In this document: positions 8,135-16,513 of the stretch, one piece after another
Numbering within the stretch: the stretch's first letter is position 1
Layout: the number at the start of each line of letters is the position of its first letter
From: Candidatus Mediterraneibacter faecipullorum
Lineage (GTDB): Bacteria > Bacillota > Clostridia > Lachnospirales > Lachnospiraceae
Length of the DNA: 46,026 nucleotides
Direction of reading: 5' to 3'
Assembly (NCBI GenBank): GCA_019119675.1
Contig: DWWO01000027.1
Span: forward strand, 1 to 46,026
Position numbers and translations under genes: made by a program
The notes under the pieces: generated by a model
Told to the model about the DNA's origin: nothing
Databases searched by the model: none
Seen by the model: the letters and a program-made list of their open reading frames with translations, nothing else

Positions 8135-9556
8135 ATGGCATTGTTTCATGCGATTTATAATATACTATGGGGTGATCTGATCACGATCCCCCTGCCGGGA
8201 GGCAGCACACTGGGACTATCCCTGCTCGTGCTGATCCTTGTTCCTGCGGGAATTTATTTCACGATACGTACCAGATTTCTCCCCTTCCGGCTTTTCCCCG
8301 AAATGGTGAAGGTGACGCTGGAGAATAATAAGAAGATCGAAGAGGAAGAGCGGGAGGGTATCTCAGGTGTACAGGCGCTGATCGTATCTACCGCATGCCG
8401 TGTGGGGATGGGCAACCTGGTCGGCGTGGTGGCTGCAATTTCTGCAGGAGGCGCAGGCGCTGTATTCTGGATGTGGGTGATCGCGCTGGTCGGTTCTTCG
8501 ACGGCCTTTATAGAGGCGACCCTTGCACAGATCTATAAGGAGAAAGACCCGCTCTACGGCGGATACAGGGGCGGCCCGGCTTATTATATCCATGCCCTGT
8601 TTATTAAAAAAGGAAGTAAAAGAAAGAAATCCATACTGGCTGTACTATTCGCTGTATCCGGTCTGATCTGCTGGTGCGGCATCGGTCAGGTGATCAGTAA
8701 CTCTATCTCGTCATCTTTTGAAAATGCATTTCAGGTCCCGCCGGTCTATTCGACCGTTGTTCTTGTGGTGATCGCGGCAGTCATTGTCCTGAGAAAAAAT
8801 GCAACGGTGAAAGTACTGGATATCATAGTTCCGATCATGGCGGCGTGCTACTTCTTTATCACGATCTTCATCATCGTGACAAATGCGGGTCAGCTTCCGG
8901 CAGTATTCGGAAGGATCTTTTCGGAAGCATTCGGCATCCGCCAGGTTGTGGGCGGCGGGATCGGCGCCGTGATCATGAACGGAGCCAAGAGAGGCCTTTT
9001 CTCTAATGAAGCCGGATCGGGCTCTGCACCCTGTGCAGCTGCTGCGGCAGATATCAGCCATCCTGCAAAAGAAGGGCTTTTGCAGGCGCTGGGGGTCTTT
9101 ATTGACACCCTTGTGATCTGTACCTGCTCCGCTATGATCATGCTTCTGACACCGGAGCCCATGACGAAAGGGCTTGAGGGGATGGATCTGCTCCAGGCAG
9201 CAATGCAGTATCATCTCGGGGAGTTCGGCGTTATCTTTATCGCGGTGATCCTGTGGCTGTTCAGTTTTTCCACATTTCTCGGCATCCTGTTCTATGCCAG
9301 ATCAAATGTGGCGTATCTCTTCGGTGACAACTGGATCTCCCAGACGTTATACAAAGTGCTGGCTCTCGTCATGCTCTTCGTCGGCGGCCTGGCAGCGTAC
9401 CAGTTTGTGTGGGATCTGGGAGATTTCGGAGTAGGGCTCATGACCGTGTTCAATATGATCGCGCTCATCCCGCTGGCGCCGAAAGCACTGGCGTCGCTTA
9501 AAGATTACGAGCAGAATGTGATGAAGAAGAAAGAAAAATCAAATATGCCTGATTAA
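8135..9556 (+). CDS. Sodium:alanine/glycine symporter, AGCS family
   Basis: A 473-residue membrane transporter. Family hallmarks are GISGVQALIVSTACRVGMGNLVGVVAAI near the N-terminus, YGGYRGGPAYYI, and FSNEAGSGSAPCAAAAAD in the middle. About 10-11 transmembrane segments are visible and the tail is a lysine-rich cytoplasmic end. GAAAGG lies upstream of ATG 8135, and only 25 bases separate it from the YhhN gene. The cation and substrate (alanine or glycine with sodium) are family inference. No clear terminator follows before the ilvB promoter. Confidence 0.9.
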   Translation: MALFHAIYNILWGDLITIPLPGGSTLGLSLLVLILVPAGIYFTIRTRFLPFRLFPEMVKVTLENNKKIEEEEREGISGVQALIVSTACRVGMGNLVGVVAAISAGGAGAVFWMWVIALVGSSTAFIEATLAQIYKEKDPLYGGYRGGPAYYIHALFIKKGSKRKKSILAVLFAVSGLICWCGIGQVISNSISSSFENAFQVPPVYSTVVLVVIAAVIVLRKNATVKVLDIIVPIMAACYFFITIFIIVTNAGQLPAVFGRIFSEAFGIRQVVGGGIGAVIMNGAKRGLFSNEAGSGSAPCAAAAADISHPAKEGLLQALGVFIDTLVICTCSAMIMLLTPEPMTKGLEGMDLLQAAMQYHLGEFGVIFIAVILWLFSFSTFLGILFYARSNVAYLFGDNWISQTLYKVLALVMLFVGGLAAYQFVWDLGDFGVGLMTVFNMIALIPLAPKALASLKDYEQNVMKKKEKSNMPD

Positions 9557-9576
9557 AAAAGATCAAGAAAATGTGA

Positions 9577-9605
9577 TTGACATAGTTAAAAATACACACT
9601 ATAAT
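9577..9605 (+). promoter_or_regulatory. Consensus SigA promoter for the ilvBN leader
   Basis: TTGACA (9577-9582), exactly 17 bases, TATAAT (9600-9605). Transcription should start near 9612, at the head of the T-box leader. Confidence 0.85.
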
Positions 9606-9625
9606 GTATTTAAATTTTTAACTAT
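9582..9625. promoter_or_regulatory. 12-bp inverted repeat flanking the ilvB -10 box (candidate operator)
   Basis: ATAGTTAAAAAT at 9582-9593 is the exact reverse complement of 9614-9625. The arms flank the -10 element and the expected start site, and an inner AAATAC/GTATTT dyad (9590-9595, 9606-9611) is nested inside. The placement would suit a repressor. The binding protein is unknown. Confidence 0.5.
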
Positions 9626-9992
9626 CAGAAATGCAGTGACAGGGAGGAGTACATGATCTTCGGATGCACAGAGAGAAGATGGATGGTGTAAATCTTCGTG
9701 AAGAGATTATGGAAGTAGCCTTCGAGCAGTGGACTGAACGTACTTATTGCATGGCAGCGGAGTATTGAATCATCAGCGTTGATACAGGCGGGCTGACGCG
9801 GACAGTACAAGTAGGCTTCAACGTTTTCCCACGTTACAGGGAGGCGGTATCGGATGACAGCGGCGATCAGAGAAAATGGCTGATCAGATTGATTCCCGTA
9901 CCGGCAGAGAGCAGAGATTATTCTCTGAATTCAGGTGGTAACACGGATGAAGGATTCGCCCTGAGCATATGATGCTCAGGGCTTTTTTTATT
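9612..9992 (+). ncRNA. T-box riboswitch leader of ilvBN
   Basis: A long 5' leader carrying the class signatures: an AGAGAG element followed by GGTG in Stem I (about 9670-9690), the Stem III region with GTAGGCTTCAACG and CGTTACAGGG (about 9811-9842), and the T-box antiterminator sequence AGGTGGTAACACGG at 9933-9946, followed by a strong terminator. Uncharged tRNA pairing with the T-box bulge would allow read-through into ilvB. I could not place the specifier codon with confidence; a branched-chain amino acid codon is expected from the downstream genes. Confidence 0.88.
9958..9990 (+). terminator. T-box-controlled intrinsic terminator
   Basis: A perfect 11-bp stem (9958-9968 with 9972-9982), a 3-base loop and a run of seven T. 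It lies right after the T-box sequence. Confidence 0.92.
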
Positions 9993-10053
9993 TACCAGCG
10001 GATTTTGTTCCCTGCTAAATAAGTCCGGAGCACCCGTTTTGCAAAGAGGAGGT

Positions 10054-11778
10054 ATGAAATTGAGACAGATCACAGGAAACAAGTTACTGGTAAGAGCGTT
10101 AAAAGAGGAAGGAGTGGACACGATCTTCGGCTATCCGGGAGCGTGCACCATTGATATCAGCGATGAGCTGTACAAACAGGATGACATCAGAGTTATTCTC
10201 CCACGCCATGAGCAGGCACTTGTACATGAGGCTGATGCATATGCAAGGACGACAGGAAAAGTGGGTGTGTGTCTGGTGACGAGCGGACCGGGCGCGACAA
10301 ATCTGGTGACAGGACTTGCAACCGCAAACTATGACAGCGTCCCTCTTGTCTGTTTTACGGGACAGGTGGCAAGACACCTGATCGGAAATGACGCATTTCA
10401 GGAAGTGGATATCGTAGGTATCACGCGCAGCATTACAAAATACGGAGTGACTGTGAGAAACCGTGAGGATCTCGGACGTATTATTAAAGAGGCATTTTAT
10501 ATTGCGCGGACAGGGCGCCCGGGACCGGTGCTCATCGACCTTCCGAAAGACGTAATGTGCGAGCTGGGAAGCGCGGACTACCCTGACACTGTAAACATCC
10601 GCGGATACAAGCCGAATACAAGCGTGCATATGGGGCAGCTGAAGCGTGCCCTCAAAATGCTCAAAAAAGCGAAGAAGCCTCTTTTCCTTGCAGGCGGAGG
10701 TGTGAATATTGCCCGGGCGAACAAGATATTTACAGAAATTGTAAATAAGACGAATGTTCCTGTGGTAACAACGATCATGGGACGTGGAGCAGTTCCGACC
10801 AGTCATCCGCTGTATATCGGAAACCTGGGCATGCACGGGCAGTATGCGGCAAATATGGCGGTAGGCGAGTGTGATCTTCTGTTTTCGATCGGAACGAGAT
10901 TTAATGACCGTATTACAGGAAAGCTCCATGCTTTTGCACCTAATGCACAGATTGTCCATATTGATATTGATACAGCGTCGATTTCCAGAAATATCCATGT
11001 CCATGTACCGATCGTTGCGGATGCTCTTGAGGCTGTGACTAAGATGAATGAGTATGTGGAGAAATGTGAGACAAAAGAATGGCTGGAACAGATCAAAGCA
11101 TGGAAAGAAGAACATCCGCTGACGATGAAAGACAGGGGACATATGAGCCCGATGGATATTATCCAGGAAATGAACTGCCAGTTTGATGACGCTATCATCA
11201 CGACGGATGTAGGGCAACATCAGATGTTTGTCACTCAGTATGCGGAGATCACAGAGAAGAAACAGCTTGTCACATCCGGAGGACTGGGAACTATGGGATA
11301 TGGCTTCCCTGCGGCGATCGGCGCGAAGATCGGAAACCCTGACAAGACCGTTATTGCTATCTCAGGAGACGGCGGTATGCAGATGAATATTCAGGAGTTT
11401 GCTACAGCAGTGCTTGAGGAGCTGCCTCTTATCCTTTGTGTGTTCAATAACGAGTATCTCGGCATGGTGCGCCAGTGGCAGAAGCTCTTCTATGGTAAGC
11501 GTTACGGTATGACAAACTTGCGTGCAGGCGCTTTGTACCGCAGGACGAACGGAGAGGAGATGCCGGAGTACACGCCGGATTTCGTGAAGCTGGCAGAGAG
11601 TTATGGCGCGAAAGGAATCCGTGTCATGAAGAAAGAAGATATTGCGGCAGCGTTTGAAGAAGCTAAGAAAAATACAAAGACACCGACATTGATCGAATTT
11701 ATCATCGATCCGGAAGAAATGGTCTACCCGATGATCCAGCCGGGCGGAACTCTGGAAGAGATGATCATGGATTGTTAG
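10054..11778 (+). CDS. ilvB: Acetolactate synthase large subunit
   Basis: A 574-residue TPP enzyme making acetolactate or acetohydroxybutyrate, the first common step to valine, leucine and isoleucine. The activating glutamate is in RHEQA (residue 53). SGPGATN follows, and the TPP/Mg motif begins at SGDGGMQMN and ends at VFNNEY (about 438-468). The usual GYPGGAxxPxYDAL segment is divergent here (GYPGACTIDISDEL), so this belongs to a distinct subgroup, but the biosynthetic pairing with ilvN supports the role. ATG 10054 has GAGGAGG 7 bases upstream. It is controlled by the T-box just upstream and followed after 12 bases by ilvN. Confidence 0.92.
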   Translation: MKLRQITGNKLLVRALKEEGVDTIFGYPGACTIDISDELYKQDDIRVILPRHEQALVHEADAYARTTGKVGVCLVTSGPGATNLVTGLATANYDSVPLVCFTGQVARHLIGNDAFQEVDIVGITRSITKYGVTVRNREDLGRIIKEAFYIARTGRPGPVLIDLPKDVMCELGSADYPDTVNIRGYKPNTSVHMGQLKRALKMLKKAKKPLFLAGGGVNIARANKIFTEIVNKTNVPVVTTIMGRGAVPTSHPLYIGNLGMHGQYAANMAVGECDLLFSIGTRFNDRITGKLHAFAPNAQIVHIDIDTASISRNIHVHVPIVADALEAVTKMNEYVEKCETKEWLEQIKAWKEEHPLTMKDRGHMSPMDIIQEMNCQFDDAIITTDVGQHQMFVTQYAEITEKKQLVTSGGLGTMGYGFPAAIGAKIGNPDKTVIAISGDGGMQMNIQEFATAVLEELPLILCVFNNEYLGMVRQWQKLFYGKRYGMTNLRAGALYRRTNGEEMPEYTPDFVKLAESYGAKGIRVMKKEDIAAAFEEAKKNTKTPTLIEFIIDPEEMVYPMIQPGGTLEEMIMDC

Positions 11779-11790
11779 AGGAAGGGGTGC

Positions 11791-12306
11791 ATGAGAATGG
11801 ATAACACAATGAAAAAAAGATGGATTTCCCTTTATGTTGAAAATCAGGTAGGCGTGCTCTCCAAGATTTCCGGGCTTTTCTCCGGAAAGTCCTACAATCT
11901 GGACAGTCTCACCGTAGGAACAACGGAAGACCCTACTGTGTCGAGGATGACGATCGCAACAGTCAGCGATGACGAGACATTCGAGCAGATCAAGAAACAG
12001 CTCAACCGTATGATAGAAGTGATCAAGGTGATTGATTTTACTGATATATTTGTCAGGATGAAAGAAATCTTATATGTAAAGGTCATGAAGTGTTCCGTAG
12101 CCGATAAGGTAGAAGTATTCCAGATCGCGGAGACGTTCAAGGCGAAAGTGATCGATTACGGAAGAGACAGTGTGCTTGTGGAATTCGTGCAGACGGCGAC
12201 CAAGAACGATGCAGTGGTGAAGCTGATGAAAGAAGAGTTTAAGACCATCGAAGTGGTCAGAGGAGGAAGCGTGGGGATTGAGTCTATCAGTATGATGGAA
12301 CGATAG
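11791..12306 (+). CDS. ilvN: Acetolactate synthase small (regulatory) subunit
   Basis: A 171-residue regulatory subunit with an N-terminal ACT domain (WISLYVENQVGVLSKISGLF, about residues 10-80) and the conserved C-terminal half (EVFQIAETFKAKVIDYG). It binds the large subunit and mediates valine feedback inhibition in the family. The gene begins 12 bases after ilvB with a GAAGGGG site; ATG 11797 is an alternative start. No terminator is seen before the ilvE promoter. Confidence 0.92.
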   Translation: MRMDNTMKKRWISLYVENQVGVLSKISGLFSGKSYNLDSLTVGTTEDPTVSRMTIATVSDDETFEQIKKQLNRMIEVIKVIDFTDIFVRMKEILYVKVMKCSVADKVEVFQIAETFKAKVIDYGRDSVLVEFVQTATKNDAVVKLMKEEFKTIEVVRGGSVGIESISMMER

Positions 12307-12327
12307 TTCAGAAAATAGAGCGCACTC

Positions 12328-12356
12328 TTGATTTTTATTAATCACAGTATTATAAT
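12328..12356 (+). promoter_or_regulatory. SigA promoter for ilvE
   Basis: TTGATT (12328-12333), 17 bases, TATAAT (12351-12356), in the 99-base gap after ilvN. It would let ilvE be made independently of the T-box. Confidence 0.7.
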
Positions 12357-12405
12357 GGTCACCGTAGAGTAATGACAGACTTTTCCAAGCAGAGGAGGAA
12401 ATACA

Positions 12406-13431
12406 ATGGAGAAGAAAAATCTTGACTGGGAAAATATGGGATTCAGCTACATGCAGACTGACAAACGGTATGTGGCAAACTATAAAGACGGCAAATGGGA
12501 TGACGGTGCTCTGATCGATGATCCGAATATCGTGATGAACGAATGTGCGGGAGTTCTTCAGTATTCACAGTCTGTTTTTGAGGGACTGAAAGCGTATACA
12601 ACAGAGGACGGACATATTGTTACATTCCGGCCGGATCTGAATGCTTCCCGCATGGTAGATTCCGCAAAACGTCTCGAAATGCCGCCGTTCCCGGAGGAGC
12701 GTTTCGTAGACGCTGTAGAGCAGGTTGTTAAAGCAAATGCAGCGTATGTTCCGCCGTACGGCTCAGGCGCTACATTATATATCAGACCATACATGTTCGG
12801 GATCAACCCGGTTATCGGTGTAAAACCTGCCGATGAGTACCAGTTCAGGATCTTTACGACTCCGGTAGGCCCGTACTTCAAGGGCGGCGCAAAGCCGATT
12901 ACGATCTGTGTATCAGACTTTGACCGCGCGGCGCCGCACGGGACAGGACATATCAAAGCAGGACTCAACTATGCGATGAGCCTTCATGCGATCGTGACAG
13001 CCCATGCAAACGGCTTTGACGAGAACATGTATCTTGACTCTGCTACAAGGACAAAGGTGGAGGAGACAGGAGGAGCTAACTTTATCTTTGTCACAAAAGA
13101 CAATAAAGTCGTAACACCTCATTCCGATACGATCCTTCCGTCCATCACGAGAAGATCTATCATGTACGTGGCAGAGCATTATCTCGGACTGGAAGTAGAG
13201 GAGAGGGATGTATACTTTGATGAAGTGAAAGATTTCGCAGAGTGCGGACTGTGCGGAACGGCAGCTGTTATCTCCCCGGTAGGAAAGATCGTAAACCATG
13301 GCGAAGAGATCTGTCTGCCGAGCGGCATGGAGAAGATGGGGCCGGTTACCCAGAAACTTTACGATACATTGACGGGTATCCAGATGGGACACATCGAGGC
13401 TCCGGAAGGATGGATCAAAGTAATCGAATAA
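12406..13431 (+). CDS. ilvE: Branched-chain amino acid aminotransferase
   Basis: A 341-residue fold-IV PLP transaminase, the last step of valine, leucine and isoleucine synthesis and the first step of their breakdown. Landmarks are QSVFEGLKAYTTEDG, RPYMFG, and the PLP lysine region HIKAGLNYAMSLHA. EETGGANFIFV and CGTAAVISPVG follow. Length and motifs match the long (about 340-360 residue) BCAT group. AGAGGAGG precedes the ATG. A separate promoter lies upstream and a terminator downstream. Confidence 0.93.
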   Translation: MEKKNLDWENMGFSYMQTDKRYVANYKDGKWDDGALIDDPNIVMNECAGVLQYSQSVFEGLKAYTTEDGHIVTFRPDLNASRMVDSAKRLEMPPFPEERFVDAVEQVVKANAAYVPPYGSGATLYIRPYMFGINPVIGVKPADEYQFRIFTTPVGPYFKGGAKPITICVSDFDRAAPHGTGHIKAGLNYAMSLHAIVTAHANGFDENMYLDSATRTKVEETGGANFIFVTKDNKVVTPHSDTILPSITRRSIMYVAEHYLGLEVEERDVYFDEVKDFAECGLCGTAAVISPVGKIVNHGEEICLPSGMEKMGPVTQKLYDTLTGIQMGHIEAPEGWIKVIE

Positions 13432-13462
13432 TTTATATACAGAGAAGACTGGATTATTCGGC

Positions 13463-13497
13463 AGAGAAGCCCCCTATGCGGAGCTTCTCTTTGTTTT
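13463..13497 (+). terminator. Terminator after ilvE
   Basis: AGAGAAGC (13463-13470) pairs with GCTTCTCT (13483-13490), extended by a CC/GG pair across a bulge. TTGTTTT follows. Confidence 0.75.
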
Positions 13498-13596
13498 CAG
13501 GTAAAATGTGGTAGAATGAATTAATTATAATGATTGCGCAAAGTGTACTTTGAAGCGATAAATCGATAATATTGTCAGAAAAGTGAGGTGTGAACG

Positions 13597-14583
13597 ATGC
13601 GGAAAATAAAATGGGGCGTTATGGGGACTGCCTACATTTTTGAACGCGACACGGCAAGAGGAATGGAGCTTGCAGAGAACTGTGAACTGACTGCCATAGC
13701 AGGGCGCAGTGTGGAAAAAGCGAAAGAATTTCAGAAACGATATGGATTTAAAAGAGCATATGGTAATTACGAAGAATTACTCAATGATCCCGAAGTGGAG
13801 GCTGTTTATATTCCTCTTCCGAATACAATGCACTATGAGTGGACGATCCGGGCGCTTCATCATGGAAAACATGTCCTCTGCGAGAAGCCTCTGGCGCCAA
13901 GTGCAGAGGAAGCAAAAGAAATGTTTCAGGTTGCAAAGGAAAATAATGTATTTCTTATGGAGGCTTTTGCCTATCAGCACAGCCCTTACATTAAAGAGAT
14001 AAAAGAAGTGATTGATTCCGGTGAGATCGGTGAACTCAGATATATTGAGGCTGCATTGATCACTTCAGATTATGACCACAGCAACATTCGAATGAGGAAA
14101 GAAACGCTCGGCGGGTGTATGTATGATCTGGGCGTTTATGCGGCGAGCTTTGTACAACGGATGACGGGAAAAGAACCGGGAAGAATCGATGCGGTGAGCA
14201 GCTTCTCGGAAGAGAAGATCGACACCTTTACTACTGCTGTATTTGAATATGAAAGCGGCATGAAAGCGCACATAGACTGCGGAATGGTCCTCGAAACAGA
14301 GAAGAACTGTTCTCTTGACCGTTTTCAGATCCATGGCTCGAAAGGCTCTTTAGTATCTGTGGATTTCGGATTCAATGCGCCGGGAACATTGTCATACAAG
14401 ATCCGGACATATGACGGCAAGGAAGAACTGAGGAGAGTGGAAGTGCCGAACAATTACTGTCTGGAAGTTGAACAGTTTGGCCGCTGTATATGCGGGGAAG
14501 AGACTCCGTATGTGACGGAGAAATTCAGCACAGATCTGGCTGATACGGTGGATCAGATCCTGAATAAGACGGGATACCGGTAA
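13597..14583 (+). CDS. Gfo/Idh/MocA-family NAD(P)-dependent oxidoreductase
   Basis: A 328-residue dehydrogenase with an N-terminal Rossmann domain (KWGVMGTAYIFERDTARG, about residues 4-21) and the conserved catalytic-lysine segment HGKHVLCEKPLAPS (about 88-101). The C-terminal sheet domain includes GGCMYDLGVYA. These enzymes oxidise or reduce sugars, sugar acids or inositols; the substrate cannot be read here. The Rossmann glycine motif is looser than usual (GTAYIF instead of GxGxxG). The start is ATG 13597 with GTGAGGTG upstream. It lies directly before the RpiR/fucosidase/PTS locus, which suggests sugar catabolism. Confidence 0.82.
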   Translation: MRKIKWGVMGTAYIFERDTARGMELAENCELTAIAGRSVEKAKEFQKRYGFKRAYGNYEELLNDPEVEAVYIPLPNTMHYEWTIRALHHGKHVLCEKPLAPSAEEAKEMFQVAKENNVFLMEAFAYQHSPYIKEIKEVIDSGEIGELRYIEAALITSDYDHSNIRMRKETLGGCMYDLGVYAASFVQRMTGKEPGRIDAVSSFSEEKIDTFTTAVFEYESGMKAHIDCGMVLETEKNCSLDRFQIHGSKGSLVSVDFGFNAPGTLSYKIRTYDGKEELRRVEVPNNYCLEVEQFGRCICGEETPYVTEKFSTDLADTVDQILNKTGYR

Positions 14584-14627
14584 GCATTCCGGCGGAACAG
14601 CGGGTAGATTCCGGTTTCATCTTTTGT

Positions 14628-14656
14628 TTGACAATCAGGAATCAGGATATTATTAT
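14628..14656 (+). promoter_or_regulatory. SigA promoter for the RpiR regulator
   Basis: TTGACA (14628-14633), 17 bases, TATTAT (14651-14656). Downstream, at 14683-14695, sits a short TTTTC-AGA-GAAAA palindrome just before the ribosome site, a possible autoregulatory site. Confidence 0.75.
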
Positions 14657-14703
14657 AGAGCACAACTTGTTGACAGTGATTTTCAGAGAAAAGGTGAGAT
14701 ACT

Positions 14704-15501
14704 ATGTTTATTGTGGCGTACCGGCTGATCAATCTCAGGAATAACTCCCGAAGAGATTCAACGGATTCCTATATCGCGGAGACTCTTCTGGCAAATATCA
14801 ATGAGATTGATAAGCTGCCTATAGACAGTGTTGCGGAATTATGTAACATATCCAAGTCAAAACTTTCGAAGTTTGTAAAAAAGATCGGCTTTAACGACTA
14901 CAAGGAATTCCGCGATCTGGTAAAGAATGAGAAATACAGATCCGGCTACTACGGGTATGAAGACAAACTTCCCATGGGGCGCTATATCGCAAAAGAAGGA
15001 TGGGAACCTTACCTGAAGATCCTTCATCAGGATCTTGACTGTTTTACGGAAAAGACAGATCAGAATATGATCCGGCGTCTTGCAAAAGCCCTGTACGAAC
15101 ATGAAGAAGTGGCGACCTTCGGCAGCGTTTATTCACAGACTGCGGCCGTTGATTTTATGTACCGCATGGCAGAAGAGGGAAAATATATCCGGACATACAC
15201 GTATGACCTGGAGCAGGAAGAATACATGAGAAACATGGATGAAGATACGCTTGTGATCATTTTTTCCAATTCCGGGCAGTACCTGTACGGAGACGGAATG
15301 AGGAAGATCGGGTATTTCAAAAGTTACCTGAAACGGACGAAAGGAGAGATTGCGCTTATCACCTCCAATGAGGATGCAGCGATGGATCCGATCGTGAAAT
15401 ATCCGATCCTCTATTCCTTTTCCACCAATGTACACAGTCAGATGCTCATGGAGCGTCTGGTCATGGAAATGATCATCTCGGAGTATAAGAAGCTGCTGTA
15501 A
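14704..15501 (+). CDS. MurR/RpiR-family transcriptional regulator with SIS domain
   Basis: A 265-residue protein. The N-terminal HTH covers about residues 20-75, with DSVAELCNISKSKLSKFVKKIGF as helix-turn-helix. A SIS sugar-phosphate-binding domain follows (about 110-250), including EEVATFGSVYSQTAA and VIIFSNSGQYL. Family members sense sugar phosphates and control nearby sugar genes. AAAGGTGAG precedes ATG 14704. The natural targets are the divergent cutC and the fucosidase/PTS operon downstream, because those genes handle sugars and have no other local regulator. The inducer is unknown. Confidence 0.85.
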   Translation: MFIVAYRLINLRNNSRRDSTDSYIAETLLANINEIDKLPIDSVAELCNISKSKLSKFVKKIGFNDYKEFRDLVKNEKYRSGYYGYEDKLPMGRYIAKEGWEPYLKILHQDLDCFTEKTDQNMIRRLAKALYEHEEVATFGSVYSQTAAVDFMYRMAEEGKYIRTYTYDLEQEEYMRNMDEDTLVIIFSNSGQYLYGDGMRKIGYFKSYLKRTKGEIALITSNEDAAMDPIVKYPILYSFSTNVHSQMLMERLVMEMIISEYKKLL

Positions 15502-15514
15502 TCAGAGTGCAGGA

Positions 15515-16267
15515 CTATTGAAATGTCCTGCCAAGATATTCAACTGCTTCTTTTACATTCCGGCTGTCTGTCCTCAGCAGCTTATACTCATCACGCTCGG
15601 GGAGCCCGAAACTTGCTCCCGGCATGCGGAATGTCATGGCGCTGTCTGCTTCGATCTTTCCTGACATATGGTATGAGGAAATCCCCGTGTACGGCACGAG
15701 TTTCTCTATCACATTACGGCCGATGCCGCCGGCGGCAAGGATCTCGATCCTGCCCCGGCTTTCTTCATGCAGTTTTTTCAGCATGTCCCGGCCTTCCCAG
15801 GCAGTCGGTTCCTGACCGCTTGTGAGGATCGTATCGTATCCGAGTTCAATTACCTGTTCCATTGCTTTCATCGGATCAAGGCACACATCGAATGCACGGT
15901 GAAGTGCGATCTCCATTGTACCGGCGGTCTGTTTGAAACGGGCGAGCTGCTCTGTATCCAGCGTGCCGTCAGGAGTCAGGATACCTACAACGACTCCTTC
16001 GGCGCCGGCTTCCCGGAACATCTCTATCTCTTCGTTCAATTCATCACATTCATAAGCACTGAAGCAGTAGTCACCATAGCGGGGACGAAGGAGTACCCTG
16101 ACTTTCAGGTCCGTATATTTTCTGATCTGGCGGAACAGCGGAAGCGACGGAGATACGCCTCCGATCACGAGATCGCTGCACAGCTCGACACGGCTGGCGC
16201 CGCCTTCCTGCGCGGCAAGAGCCGATTCTACACAATCTACACATGTTTCAAGAATATAATTTTCCAT
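15515..16267 (-). CDS. cutC: CutC-family protein
   Basis: A 250-residue TIM-barrel protein of the CutC family. Recognisable segments are the N-terminal LETCVDCVESALAAQEGGASRVELC, then GGVSPS, VRVLLRPRYGDYCFS, a central HRAFDV, and the late LAAGGIGRNVIEKL. It was originally linked to copper handling in E. coli, but the biochemical function is disputed, and the gene often sits with sugar genes. Here it converges on rpiR (13-base gap) and diverges from the fucosidase operon. GAGGTGAAAG precedes the start. Confidence 0.88.
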   Translation of the reverse strand: MENYILETCVDCVESALAAQEGGASRVELCSDLVIGGVSPSLPLFRQIRKYTDLKVRVLLRPRYGDYCFSAYECDELNEEIEMFREAGAEGVVVGILTPDGTLDTEQLARFKQTAGTMEIALHRAFDVCLDPMKAMEQVIELGYDTILTSGQEPTAWEGRDMLKKLHEESRGRIEILAAGGIGRNVIEKLVPYTGISSYHMSGKIEADSAMTFRMPGASFGLPERDEYKLLRTDSRNVKEAVEYLGRTFQ

Positions 16268-16513
16268 TTTCTTTCACCTCACATTTTATTGGCGTACTGC
16301 GCCTGTCTGAACAAAGAGTATATCACAATATTGTATCGGGAATGGACAAAATATTTAAAATAATGTATTTTTAACAAAATATATCAGAAGATAATAGGAA
16401 AATTGCATAAAAAAGTTTCCAAAAAGTAAAATTTTCAGGATCAAAAAATAAAAAAACTATAATCAAGATAGTTGTTATGCATAGCAAACAAAATCGAAAG
16501 GAGAATAAAGAGG
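16268..16513. promoter_or_regulatory. AT-rich divergent control region between cutC and the fucosidase operon
   Basis: A very AT-rich 246-base gap. A TATAAT at 16458-16463 may be the plus-strand -10, without a good -35. Two loose dyads precede it: GGAAA (16397-16401) with TTTCC (16416-16420), and GAAAATT (16398-16404) with AATTTTC (16430-16436). These are candidate RpiR sites or activator sites. Confidence 0.35.

Noticed and set aside
9612-9992. Reading a specifier codon (GTA, CTT, ATT or CTG near 9734-9748) as the T-box amino acid
   Set aside because: Several candidates fit and I could not fold Stem I well enough to choose one.
10099-11220. 373-codon open frame antisense to ilvB
   Set aside because: It is a mirror of ilvB codon usage, has no ribosome site or recognisable domain, and lies fully inside a well-supported gene.
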